Assembly (NCBI GenBank): GCA_025925615.1
Contig: JAICLN010000030.1
Span: 1 to 18,643 of the forward strand
Direction: 5' to 3'
DNA from: Actinomycetospora sp.
Lineage (GTDB): Bacteria > Actinomycetota > Actinomycetes > Mycobacteriales > Pseudonocardiaceae
Length of the DNA stretch: 18,643 bases
The notes beneath the pieces are model-generated. The model ran no database searches. It worked only from the letters and a program-made list of their open reading frames with translations, and was not told where the DNA came from. The number at the start of each line of letters is the position of its first letter. The stretch's first letter is position 1. A program made the translations under genes and the position numbers. Below are positions 1 to 5,519 of the stretch, piece after piece.

Positions 1-268
1 TCGAGCTGAAGCCGGGCCAGACGTAGGGAGGTGCCTCCGGCTCGGCTTCCCGGGACCATGATCACCGAATGAGCGTCCAGATCCTCGTCATCCCGGCGAT
101 CATGCAGGTCTACGGCCTCATCGGCCCCTCGGCCGGCGTCACATCGACCCCTCGGGGACCGAACCCGAGCGACGCAACTCTGGGTTCGCACATCAGCAGA
201 GGGCGCAACGCGGATGGCCGCCGAGTGGACCGTCAGGGCTGCACCGGCCGCCGTGGGAGCCCACTCGG
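1..268. other. unassigned DNA at window start
   Basis: No convincing gene is seen here. The plus frame ending in TAG at 24-26 reads E-L-K-P-G-Q-T and could be the last residues of a gene entering from outside the window, but seven residues cannot be identified. A short ATG frame from 69 gives low-complexity sequence that resembles no family. A 15-base string at 31-45 recurs at 1451-1465. Confidence 0.3.
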
Positions 269-547
269 CACGCGGTCGACGGGCGAGTGGACGCCCGCAT
301 CGGCGGGTTCACCGAGGCGTTCGCCGCCACGTTCCCCGGGGCGGCCGACGTCGCCGCGGAGCGTCGCCACAGCCTGCGGGCGACCGCCGAGCTGGTTCAC
401 CGGGCCGGCCGGACCGGATCCCTGCGGCCCGACTTCGCCGTGGACGACCTGGTCCTCGTGCTCACGGCCCACCGGGGCCTGCGCGGGGCGGCGTCCCGAC
501 GGTTCGCGACGCTCCTGATCCAGGGGCTCGAGGCGCCGCACGGGTGA
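269..547 (+). pseudogene. TetR-family regulator, C-terminal remnant
   Basis: The frame from about 269 to the TGA at 545-547 resembles the C-terminal ligand-binding part of a TetR-family regulator. It contains F-T-E-A-F, an R-x-S-L-R-A-T-A-E-L-V-H-R-A helix, G-x-L-R-P-D-F-A-V-D-D-L-V-L-V-L and the closing S-R-R-F-A-T-L-L-I-Q-G-L motif. A GTG at 287 would give 86 aa, but no helix-turn-helix domain is found in any frame of bases 1-268, and a complete member is about 190-200 aa. The segment between G-L-R-G and A-S-R-R-F looks shortened compared with usual members. I read it as a 3' fragment of a lost regulator rather than a working gene. The family call rests on remembered motif style and has not been tested by alignment. 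Confidence 0.55.
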
Positions 548-606
548 CGCCGGTGCCACGGGATCGGACCCTGGTGGAGACGCCCCCGATGCGGAACAGT
601 GGTCGT

Positions 607-705
607 GTGACCCCTGACCGGCCGTTGGTGCGACGTCTTCACGTCGACCTGTGCCGCCTGGCCGCGGCCACGTGTCGCCCGGGTCCCCGCCGCCCGCGTT
701 CCTGA
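607..705 (+). CDS. cysteine-containing leader peptide 1 (32 aa)
   Basis: A GTG at 607 opens a 32-codon reading frame ending in TGA at 703-705. The peptide carries the core L-V-R-R-L-H-V-D-L-C-R (residues 7-17) and a second Cys at residue 23, 11 residues after the His. The same core occurs in two other tiny genes in this window (4693-4770 and, on the minus strand, 8443-8523), each lying 137-145 nt upstream of a gene. Actinobacteria are known to carry short R-x-H-V-D leader peptides and cysteine-rich upstream ORFs that tune sulfur-assimilation operons, so a cysteine-sensing cis-acting leader is the best reading. The gene 143 nt downstream (849-1262) has no recognised function. There is no strong Shine-Dalgarno; the bases just upstream match those before leader 2. 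Confidence 0.75.
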   Translation: MTPDRPLVRRLHVDLCRLAAATCRPGPRRPRS

Positions 706-728
706 CCGGCCTCGCCGCGCGGCGCGAC

Positions 729-749
729 CCCCGGCCTCGACGGCCGGGG
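729..749 (+). promoter_or_regulatory. strong hairpin downstream of leader 1
   Basis: CCCCGGCC at 729-736 and GGCCGGGG at 742-749 form a perfect 8-bp stem with a 5-base loop. The hairpin starts 23 nt after the leader stop codon and about 100 nt before the next gene start. That is where an attenuator or pausing hairpin would lie if leader translation controls the 849-1262 gene. There is no T-tract, so a factor-independent terminator is not demonstrated. Confidence 0.4.
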
Positions 750-848
750 TGTCCGCCGCCCCGACGCCGTCCGCTCCGCGCCCGTGGCCCTCGCCCCGGC
801 GAACCTGCCCGTAGGCGAGCACGGCGCCCCACCGAAACGGCTGCCCCG

Positions 849-1262
849 ATGACGCTCCTGTCCGACCCCGCCGGCACGGCACCCGCCCGCCCCGTCTCGC
901 CCGTCTCGCCCGTCTCGTCCGTCGGCCCGTCCGCCCCGGTCCGCTCCGGCTCTCCGGTCCGCCCCGTCGGCGCCACCTCGACGAGCCCGCGTCGCGCCGT
1001 CGCGCCGGCCTCCCCGCTGGCGCGCGCCGTGGCCGCCGCCGTCGCGAGCCTGGACGACGTCGACGGCTCCGTCCCGCTCGAGGTCCGGCGGCGCATCGAC
1101 GCGATGCTCCGCCTCGCCGTGGACCGCCACCTCGCGCGCGTCGGCGAGGACGGCCCGGTCGCCGCCGTGCCTGCGCTGCGCGTCGCCTGCGCCCACCTCG
1201 CCGCCGGGGACCTCGAGGACGCCTACCTGGCGCTCCTCACGGCTCGCGACCTGCTGCGATGA
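849..1262 (+). CDS. hypothetical protein (137 aa) downstream of leader peptide 1
   Basis: I do not recognise this protein. The ATG at 849 gives 137 aa. The first ~50 residues are a low-complexity Pro/Ser/Val/Arg stretch that includes a three-fold P-V-S repeat. The remainder (about 55-137) is predicted to be compact and helical: L-A-R-A-V-A-A-A-V-A-S-L-D-D-V-D, then V-R-R-R-I-D-A-M-L-R-L-A-V-D-R-H, then A-L-R-V-A-C-A-H-L-A-A-G-D-L-E-D-A-Y-L-A. There is one Cys and no signal peptide or membrane helix. Strong G/C bias in third codon positions supports coding. No clear ribosome-binding site precedes the ATG, so the start is uncertain. It lies 143 nt after a sulfur-type leader peptide, the spacing seen at the osmC and ssuA leaders, which suggests a role linked to sulfur supply (inference only). 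Confidence 0.6.
   Translation: MTLLSDPAGTAPARPVSPVSPVSSVGPSAPVRSGSPVRPVGATSTSPRRAVAPASPLARAVAAAVASLDDVDGSVPLEVRRRIDAMLRLAVDRHLARVGEDGPVAAVPALRVACAHLAAGDLEDAYLALLTARDLLR
891..917 (+). repeat. 9-bp tandem repeat (x3) inside the hypothetical gene
   Basis: The 9-base unit CCCGTCTCG occurs three times in a row and encodes P-V-S repeats in the low-complexity N-terminus of the 849-1262 protein. It is in frame, so copy-number change would not break the gene. Confidence 0.9.
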
Positions 1263-1450
1263 GCCGGCCCGGGTCCCGCCGCCACCACGCGGCCGGGCCC
1301 GTACCGTGCAGGCCGTCGTCGGTCCGGGGCTCCCGGTCCCCCTCGCCCACCGATCGCCTTCCGGGCGCTGCAGCGGCTCGCGGTCGCCCTGCGTCCCGTG
1401 CTGCGCCCAGGCGTCCTCACCGGCTGCGCCGCGCCCGGTAGCGCTGAGAA

Positions 1451-1477
1451 GGTGCCTCCGGCTCGTGAGAGCGCACC
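1451..1477 (-). terminator. candidate hairpin after the TauE/SafE gene
   Basis: On the minus strand, just past the stop at 1481-1483, GGTGC (1477-1473) pairs with GCACC (1455-1451). Inside that, GCTC pairs with GAGC around a TCAC loop. It is a plausible terminator for the exporter gene, but the stems are short and there is no U-tract. The rest of 1263-1480 shows nothing I can assign. Confidence 0.3.
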
Positions 1478-1480
1478 AAC

Positions 1481-2245
1481 CTAGACGACGACGGCCGCGA
1501 GCGCGGCGAGGAGCAGGACGACGTAGGCGACCGCGTGGGCGCGGTCGGGGATGCGGGGCAGCAGCCGCCGCGCCACCGGGATCGTCGGCAACGATCCGGC
1601 CAGCAGGGCCGCCCCGGCGAGGAGGTCCACCGTGCCACCCGTGCCGGGCAGCAGCGCGTAGACGGCGGTGGCGACGACGGCGACGGGCAGGGTCAGCGGG
1701 TTCGCAGCGGCGACCGCCCGGACCATCGGCCGGCCGCGGCGGCGCAGCAGCGGCACGGTCATGACGCTGCCGCCGACGCCGAGGAACGCGGCCACGGCTC
1801 CGATGCCGACACCCCCGACGGTGCTGGTCACCGGGCCGACGGGCCGGACCTCGCCGGGACGCAGGAACCCGCGGCGGACGACGCTGTCGACGATCGTCAC
1901 CCCGAGGTAGACCGCGAACAGCACGCGGACGACACCCTCGGACGCCGCGGTCGCCGCGACGGCCCCGCCCGCCGCCCCGACCGCCATCCACGCCGCCAGG
2001 GGCCAGAGGTCCTCGCGGCGCAGCCGTCCGGCCCGGCGCTGCGCCAGGGCGGCCACCGCGGCGTTGACGATCATGACGGCGTTCGACGTGGCCACGGCGA
2101 CGTGCATCCCGTCCGGACCGCCGCGCGAGAGGGCGAACACGACCGGCACGGTGACGAATCCGCCGCCGAAGCCGAACAGCACCGTCGTCACGCCGCTGAG
2201 CACGCCGAACCCGACCAGCACCAGCACCAGCACCGTCGTCACCAC
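1481..2245 (-). CDS. TauE/SafE-family sulfite/organosulfonate exporter
   Basis: The 254-aa product is an integral membrane protein of the TauE/SafE (DUF81) family, which exports sulfite, sulfonates or sulfoacetate. It shows the two-fold repeat typical of the family: an N-terminal half opening with L-V-G-F-G-V-L-S-G-V and G-F-G-G-G-F-V-T-V-P, and a second half with G-G-V-G-I-G-A-V-A-A-F-L-G-V-G-G-S-V-M-T-V-P-L-L. About eight hydrophobic helices are visible, and the length is usual for the family. Its start is a GTG at 2243-2245, preceded by a TANNNT-type -10 (TACCGT, 2259-2254) only 8 nt upstream, which suggests a leaderless mRNA. It is divergent from the AraC-type gene at 2335, which probably controls it. 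Beside ssuD and ssuABC it would remove sulfite released from sulfonates; the exact substrate is inferred. Confidence 0.85.
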   Translation of the reverse strand: MVTTVLVLVLVGFGVLSGVTTVLFGFGGGFVTVPVVFALSRGGPDGMHVAVATSNAVMIVNAAVAALAQRRAGRLRREDLWPLAAWMAVGAAGGAVAATAASEGVVRVLFAVYLGVTIVDSVVRRGFLRPGEVRPVGPVTSTVGGVGIGAVAAFLGVGGSVMTVPLLRRRGRPMVRAVAAANPLTLPVAVVATAVYALLPGTGGTVDLLAGAALLAGSLPTIPVARRLLPRIPDRAHAVAYVVLLLAALAAVVV

Positions 2246-2253
2246 GGGCGATG

Positions 2254-2259
2254 ACGGTA
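2254..2259 (-). promoter_or_regulatory. -10 element for the TauE/SafE gene
   Basis: TACCGT read on the minus strand matches the actinobacterial TANNNT consensus. It sits 8 nt before the GTG at 2245, which fits a leaderless transcript. No convincing -35 is seen. Confidence 0.4.
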
Positions 2260-2269
2260 GGTCCTGGCC

Positions 2270-2279
2270 GGGCTAGCCC
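2270..2279. promoter_or_regulatory. palindrome between divergent exporter and AraC genes
   Basis: GGGCTAGCCC is a perfect 10-bp palindrome in the 89-bp divergent intergenic space. A second GCTAGC core lies at 2321-2326, overlapping the AraC gene -10. It may be an operator, although AraC proteins usually bind direct repeats. Confidence 0.3.
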
Positions 2280-2322
2280 ACATCCGATGGACGGCCGCGT
2301 CGCTGCGAGTTCCGGCCACCGC

Positions 2323-2328
2323 TAGCCT
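2323..2328 (+). promoter_or_regulatory. -10 element for the AraC-family gene
   Basis: TAGCCT matches TANNNT and ends 6 nt before the GTG at 2335. The spacing implies a leaderless mRNA and explains the lack of a Shine-Dalgarno sequence. Confidence 0.45.
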
Positions 2329-2334
2329 CGGCCG

Positions 2335-3096
2335 GTGCCCGGGGTCCACATCGACGACGTCGACCACCTCGACCGCGACGTCGTGGCCCTCGCGACGGCG
2401 TACCCCTCGGATCACGTCCTGGCGCCCCACCGGCATCGTCGGGCCCAGTTCCTCTACGGCGCCACCGGCTCGATGCGCGTCGAGACCGCCCACGGCAGCT
2501 GGACCGTCCCGCCGCAGCGGGCCGTGCTGGTCCCGCCCGGCACCGAGCACTCCGTGCGCATGGACGGCGTGCGCACCCACAGCCTCTACCTCGAGCCGAG
2601 CGCGGTGCCGTGGTTCCCGCCGCGCTGCCGGGTCGTCGAGGTCCGCCCGCTGCTGCGCGAGCTCGTCGGGGAGACGGTCGAGCTCGACGTCGAGCGCCCG
2701 CCGCGGGGGCGCGACCGGACGCTGCTCGCGCTCACCCTCCACGAGATCCGGCGCTGCTCGCCGCTCCCGCTGGACCTGCCGCTGCCGGCCGACCCGGACC
2801 TCCGTCGCGCCTGCCAGGACTTCCTGGCCGCGCCCCGGATCGACGCGACCCCGCAGCAGTGGGCCGCGCGTCTCGGGGTCAGCGTGCGCACGCTGCACCG
2901 GCGATTCACCGCCGAGACCGACACCACCCTGGCCGACTGGCGACGCCGGGCCTGCGTGCTGCACGCCCTCCCCCACCTCGCCGCGGGTCGGTCCGTCACC
3001 GCGATCGCCGCCGATCTCGGCTACGCCGGGCCGGCTGCGTTCACCACGATGTTCCACCGCACCCTCGGCGCCCCGCCGAGCGCGTACCGGCGCTGA
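2335..3096 (+). CDS. AraC-family transcriptional regulator
   Basis: The 253-aa protein has an N-terminal cupin-like sensor. It includes H-V-L-A-P-H-R-H-R-R-A-Q-F-L-Y near residue 25, W-T-V-P-P-Q-R-A-V-L-V-P-P-G near 60 and H-S-L-Y-L at about 80. The C-terminal two-helix-turn-helix DNA-binding domain covers about 155-253, with W-A-A-R-L-G-V-S-V-R-T-L-H-R-R-F, then A-I-A-A-D-L-G-Y-A-G-P-A-A-F-T-T-M-F-H-R and the ending P-S-A-Y-R-R. This layout is that of AraC regulators that usually sit divergent from a single transporter gene and control it, which matches its position opposite the TauE/SafE exporter. The effector cannot be told from sequence. The GTG start was chosen for the TAGCCT -10 six bases upstream and because it precedes the cupin domain. 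Confidence 0.9.
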   Translation: MPGVHIDDVDHLDRDVVALATAYPSDHVLAPHRHRRAQFLYGATGSMRVETAHGSWTVPPQRAVLVPPGTEHSVRMDGVRTHSLYLEPSAVPWFPPRCRVVEVRPLLRELVGETVELDVERPPRGRDRTLLALTLHEIRRCSPLPLDLPLPADPDLRRACQDFLAAPRIDATPQQWAARLGVSVRTLHRRFTAETDTTLADWRRRACVLHALPHLAAGRSVTAIAADLGYAGPAAFTTMFHRTLGAPPSAYRR

Positions 3097-3115
3097 GGCC
3101 CCCGCCCCGTCGGTG

Positions 3116-3161
3116 GCGAGAGGGCCGTTCGGACGCGTAGACGCAGCGAGAGTGCCGTTCG
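3116..3161. repeat. two direct repeats of 16 bp between convergent genes
   Basis: GCGAGAGGGCCGTTCG (3116-3131) and GCGAGAGTGCCGTTCG (3146-3161) differ at one base and are spaced 30 bp start to start. They lie between the AraC stop (3096) and the dodecin stop (3173). The second copy can also fold as AGCGA/TCGCT. Function is unknown; a dispersed intergenic repeat or weak bidirectional terminator are the options. Confidence 0.6.
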
Positions 3162-3172
3162 CTCGTGGGGGA

Positions 3173-3391
3173 TCAGCCCTTGGTGTCCTTCAGCGTGAAG
3201 CCGACCCCGAGCGTCACCTGGAAGTGCCCGATCTCGCCGTCGCGGACCTCACCCCGGATCTCCGAGACCTCGAACCAGCCGATCTCGTCGATGGTCTGCG
3301 ACGCGCGCTTGATCGCGCCGCGGATCGCGTCGTCGATGCCGATCTCGGAGCTGCCGACGATCTCGGTCTTGCTGTACGCGTTGTCGGACAC
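3173..3391 (-). CDS. dodecin (flavin-binding/storage protein)
   Basis: The 72-aa protein is a full-length dodecin, a small dodecamer that binds and buffers FMN or riboflavin. Diagnostic features are K-T-E-I-V-G-S-S near the N-terminus, the helix A-I-R-G-A-I-K-R-A-S-Q-T-I, the flavin-stacking Trp in I-G-W-F-E-V, then E-I-R-G-E-V and H-F-Q-V-T-L-G-V-G-F-T-L. The GTG start at 3389-3391 is supported by a strong GGAGGAG ribosome-binding site about 7 nt upstream and by the usual family length; upstream in-frame sequence is low-complexity. It is divergent from the FMN-dependent ssuD gene (start 3573), so it may hold flavin for the monooxygenase or protect against free reduced flavin (inference). Confidence 0.93.
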   Translation of the reverse strand: MSDNAYSKTEIVGSSEIGIDDAIRGAIKRASQTIDEIGWFEVSEIRGEVRDGEIGHFQVTLGVGFTLKDTKG

Positions 3392-3572
3392 GGAATTCTC
3401 CTCCAGGGTGGGCGTGCGGGAACGGCCGAGGGGTGCGGGCCACGGCCCGGCGGGTGATCGCCGACGCAACCCCACGGTGCGCCGGCGCCGGCGCCCCCGG
3501 ACCTCCACCGGTGGGGCCGGTCACACCGAGATCACCGGGGCCCGAGTACGGCCACAGCGAGGGAGTCGCGCC

Positions 3573-4643
3573 ATGGGCATCGTCCCGCACTGGTTCCTGC
3601 CCACGTCCGGGGACGCGCGCGGCATCGTCGCGCGCCGCCACGCCGACCGCGGGCAGGCCGGTGAGGCGCCCCGCCCCGCCGAGATCGACTACCTCGCCCA
3701 GGTCGCCCGCGCCGCCGAGCACCTCGGCTTCCACGGCGTCCTCACCCCGACCGGGACCTACTGCGAGGACGCCTGGATCACCACCGCGGCACTGCTGCGC
3801 GAGACCCGCACGCTGTGCTACCTCGTGGCGTTCCGCCCCGGCCTGATCTCCCCGACCCTCGCCGCCCAGCAGGCCTCGACCTACCAGCGGATCGCCGACG
3901 GCCGGCTGATGCTCAACGTGGTGACCGGCGGGGACGCGATCGAGCAGCAGCGCTTCGGCGACTGGACCGACCACGACGCCCGCTACGCCCGTACCGCCGA
4001 GTTCCTGACGGTGCTGCGGGGCGCCTGGGGGCCCGTGCCGTTCGACTTCAGCGGGGAGCACTACCGCGTCGCCGGCGCCGAGACGCTCGCCACCCCGGAC
4101 CCCGTGCCGCCGGTCTACTTCGGCGGGTCCTCCGACGCGGCGCTCACGGTGGCCGCCCGGCACGCCGACGTCTACCTCACATGGGGCGAACCGCCGGCCC
4201 TGGTCGCGGAGAAGATCGGGCGTGTCCGCAAGCTCGCCGATCAGCTGGAGCGGCCGGTCCGCTTCGGGATCCGGCTGCACGTCATCACCCGCGACACCGC
4301 CGAGCAGGCCTGGGCCGAGGCGCACCGGATGCTCGAGGCGCTCGACCCGGCCGAGATCGCGGCCGCCCAGGAAACCCTGCGGACCAGCCAGTCCGTCGGC
4401 CAGCAGCGGATGCTCGCCCTGCACGGCGGCTCGGCCGACGACCTCGAGATCAGCCCCAACCTGTGGGCCGGGATCGGGCTCGTGCGCGGTGGGGCGGGCA
4501 CGGCCCTCGTCGGGAGCCACGAGCAGGTGGTGGAACGGATCGCCGAGTACCACGAGCTCGGGATCGACGAGTTCGTGCTGTCCGGCCACCCCCACCTCGA
4601 GGAGGCCTACCAGGTGGGCGAGGGCGTCCTCCCCCTCCTGTGA
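3573..4643 (+). CDS. ssuD: FMNH2-dependent alkanesulfonate monooxygenase
   Basis: The 356-aa product is a bacterial-luciferase-fold enzyme that uses FMNH2 and O2 to split alkanesulfonates into an aldehyde and sulfite. It matches E. coli SsuD, from memory, along its whole length: W-F-L-P-T near the start, L-T-P-T-G-T-Y-C-E-D-A-W (Cys64 = E. coli Cys54), N-V-V-T-G, Y-F-G-G-S-S, Y-L-T-W-G-E-P-P, G-I-R-L-H-V-I (Arg234, His236), N-L-W-A-G-I-G-L-V-R-G-G-A-G-T-A-L-V-G (Arg305) and H-P-H-L-E-E-A-Y. The position of the E. coli active-site Tyr331 is His339 here. The C-terminus is about 25 residues shorter than in E. coli. The ATG at 3573 follows a GAGGGAG ribosome-binding site at a good distance. No ssuE flavin reductase is present in the window; the transporter is at 5.5-8.3 kb. 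Confidence 0.93.
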   Translation: MGIVPHWFLPTSGDARGIVARRHADRGQAGEAPRPAEIDYLAQVARAAEHLGFHGVLTPTGTYCEDAWITTAALLRETRTLCYLVAFRPGLISPTLAAQQASTYQRIADGRLMLNVVTGGDAIEQQRFGDWTDHDARYARTAEFLTVLRGAWGPVPFDFSGEHYRVAGAETLATPDPVPPVYFGGSSDAALTVAARHADVYLTWGEPPALVAEKIGRVRKLADQLERPVRFGIRLHVITRDTAEQAWAEAHRMLEALDPAEIAAAQETLRTSQSVGQQRMLALHGGSADDLEISPNLWAGIGLVRGGAGTALVGSHEQVVERIAEYHELGIDEFVLSGHPHLEEAYQVGEGVLPLL

Positions 4644-4655
4644 GGCAGGACGGGG

Positions 4656-4684
4656 TTGGATCCCCGCTGCAGATCGACTAGGAA
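4656..4684 (+). promoter_or_regulatory. candidate promoter of leader 2/osmC
   Basis: TTGGAT (4656-4661), a 17-nt spacer and TAGGAA (4679-4684) form a recognisable -35/-10 pair. Transcription would begin close to the leader GTG at 4693, so the leader may be translated from a leaderless mRNA, as reported for cysteine leader ORFs in mycobacteria. CGGGG (4651-4655) and CCCCG (4662-4666) also form a small hairpin over the -35 box. Confidence 0.4.
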
Positions 4685-4692
4685 CGGTGGTC

Positions 4693-4770
4693 GTGAGCCC
4701 GAGCCTGGTGCGACGTCTGCACGTCGACCTGTGCCGCACGCCGTCGATGGGCTGTCGACCCGCCCGCTGA
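4693..4770 (+). CDS. cysteine-containing leader peptide 2 (25 aa)
   Basis: The GTG at 4693 starts a 25-codon frame ending in TGA at 4768-4770. It has L-V-R-R-L-H-V-D-L-C-R at residues 5-15 and a second Cys at residue 21, again 11 residues after the His. Over 32 bases (4706-4737) its DNA matches leader 1 (626-657) with one difference, and the bases before the start (GGAAC, then GTGGTCGTG) also match. It lies between ssuD and osmC, with 145 nt to the osmC ATG. A cysteine- or translation-dependent attenuator of osmC is the likely role. An in-frame GTG at 4687 would add two residues. Confidence 0.78.
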   Translation: MSPSLVRRLHVDLCRTPSMGCRPAR

Positions 4771-4835
4771 GCGCCCGCTCGCTTCCTGCCCGACGGCCGA
4801 CGCGTCGCGGGCTCCGTCACGTACGCCGGTCATCG

Positions 4836-4868
4836 AGGGGCCGGTGTGCGAACCCCTTCCGACCGGCC
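4836..4868 (+). promoter_or_regulatory. overlapping alternative hairpins upstream of osmC
   Basis: Two helices share bases and cannot form together. One pairs AGGGG (4836-4840) with CCCCT (4853-4857); the other pairs GGCCGGT (4839-4845) with ACCGGCC (4862-4868). A third GCCGGT at 4825-4830 could also pair with the last arm. Mutually exclusive pairings between a leader peptide and its gene are what an attenuator requires, but folding energies were not computed. Confidence 0.35.
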
Positions 4869-4915
4869 GCGTCCGCGCGCCGGTGAACCCACCCGCTCGA
4901 CAGGAGAGCATCCAC

Positions 4916-5398
4916 ATGGCGATCCAGCCCAAAGAGACCGTCGTCCCGTTCCCCGTGCACGCCGAGGGGACCGGCGTCTTCCAGACCCTGACCGCCGGCG
5001 GCGAGGACGGCCACGTCTTCACCTCCGACGCCTACCCGGCCTTCGGCGGGAAGGACTCGGCCCCGAGCCCACTCTTCTACGCGCTCGGCGCCCTGACCTC
5101 GTGCAACCAGGTCACCGCCAGCCTCGTCGCGAAGGACCTCGGCATCGCGCTCGGCGAGTGGACCTTCGACATCCAGGGCGACCTCGACACCGCCGTCCTC
5201 GTCGGCGGGGCCGAGGGCAACGCGAACTTCGACAAGGTCGAGGTCCGCGCCGCCGTCGAGACCGACGCCACCCCGGAGCAGTTCGACACCCTGATCTCCG
5301 AGACCGAGCGCCGCTGCCCCGTCACCCAGCTGTTCCGGCGCAGCGGCCTGGAGTTCGTGAACACCTGGACCCGCGCCGAGCTCCCGGCGTCCGTGTAG
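4916..5398 (+). CDS. OsmC-family protein (peroxiredoxin-like)
   Basis: The 160-aa product belongs to the OsmC/Ohr superfamily of thiol-dependent hydroperoxide reductases. Both catalytic cysteines are visible: Cys63 in A-L-T-S-C-N-Q-V-T-A (on the central helix) and Cys134 in E-R-R-C-P-V-T-Q-L-F. Length is normal for the family, and there is no signal peptide, so it should be cytoplasmic. The ATG at 4916 was chosen for the CAGGAGAG ribosome-binding site 8 nt upstream; a GTG at 4844 in the same frame would place 24 poorly family-like residues in front and would overlap the leader hairpins. It follows leader peptide 2, and its position beside ssuD suggests it handles reactive sulfur or peroxide species made during sulfonate use. 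The true substrate is unknown. Confidence 0.88.
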   Translation: MAIQPKETVVPFPVHAEGTGVFQTLTAGGEDGHVFTSDAYPAFGGKDSAPSPLFYALGALTSCNQVTASLVAKDLGIALGEWTFDIQGDLDTAVLVGGAEGNANFDKVEVRAAVETDATPEQFDTLISETERRCPVTQLFRRSGLEFVNTWTRAELPASV

Positions 5399-5408
5399 CG
5401 ACTCCGAT

Positions 5409-5441
5409 CGTGGGCAGAGCGGTTCGGCCGCTCTGCTCACG
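5409..5441. terminator. bidirectional terminator hairpin
   Basis: GCAGAGCGG (5414-5422) and CCGCTCTGC (5428-5436) form a perfect 9-bp stem with a TTCGG loop. It extends through one G-U pair to a total of about 14 bp (5409-5441). It starts 10 nt after the osmC stop and lies before the convergent permease stop (5522), so it can serve both operons. There is no long T-tract, as is usual in high-GC actinobacteria. Confidence 0.75.
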
Positions 5442-5519
5442 GGACGGCTGCACGGGCCGGGGAGGATCGCGCCATGCCTGAGGACCTGCGGTCTCGTTGC
5501 GCTTCGCGCCCGCGAGCAC

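Noticed and set aside
69..518. Plus-strand frame starting at ATG 69
   Set aside because: The product is low-complexity Arg/Pro/Ser sequence, and from about 270 onward another frame carries the TetR-like motifs.
31..1465. Identical 15-base string at 31-45 and 1451-1465
   Set aside because: Only two copies of a short GC-rich string, with no shared context apart from lying outside genes; chance cannot be excluded.
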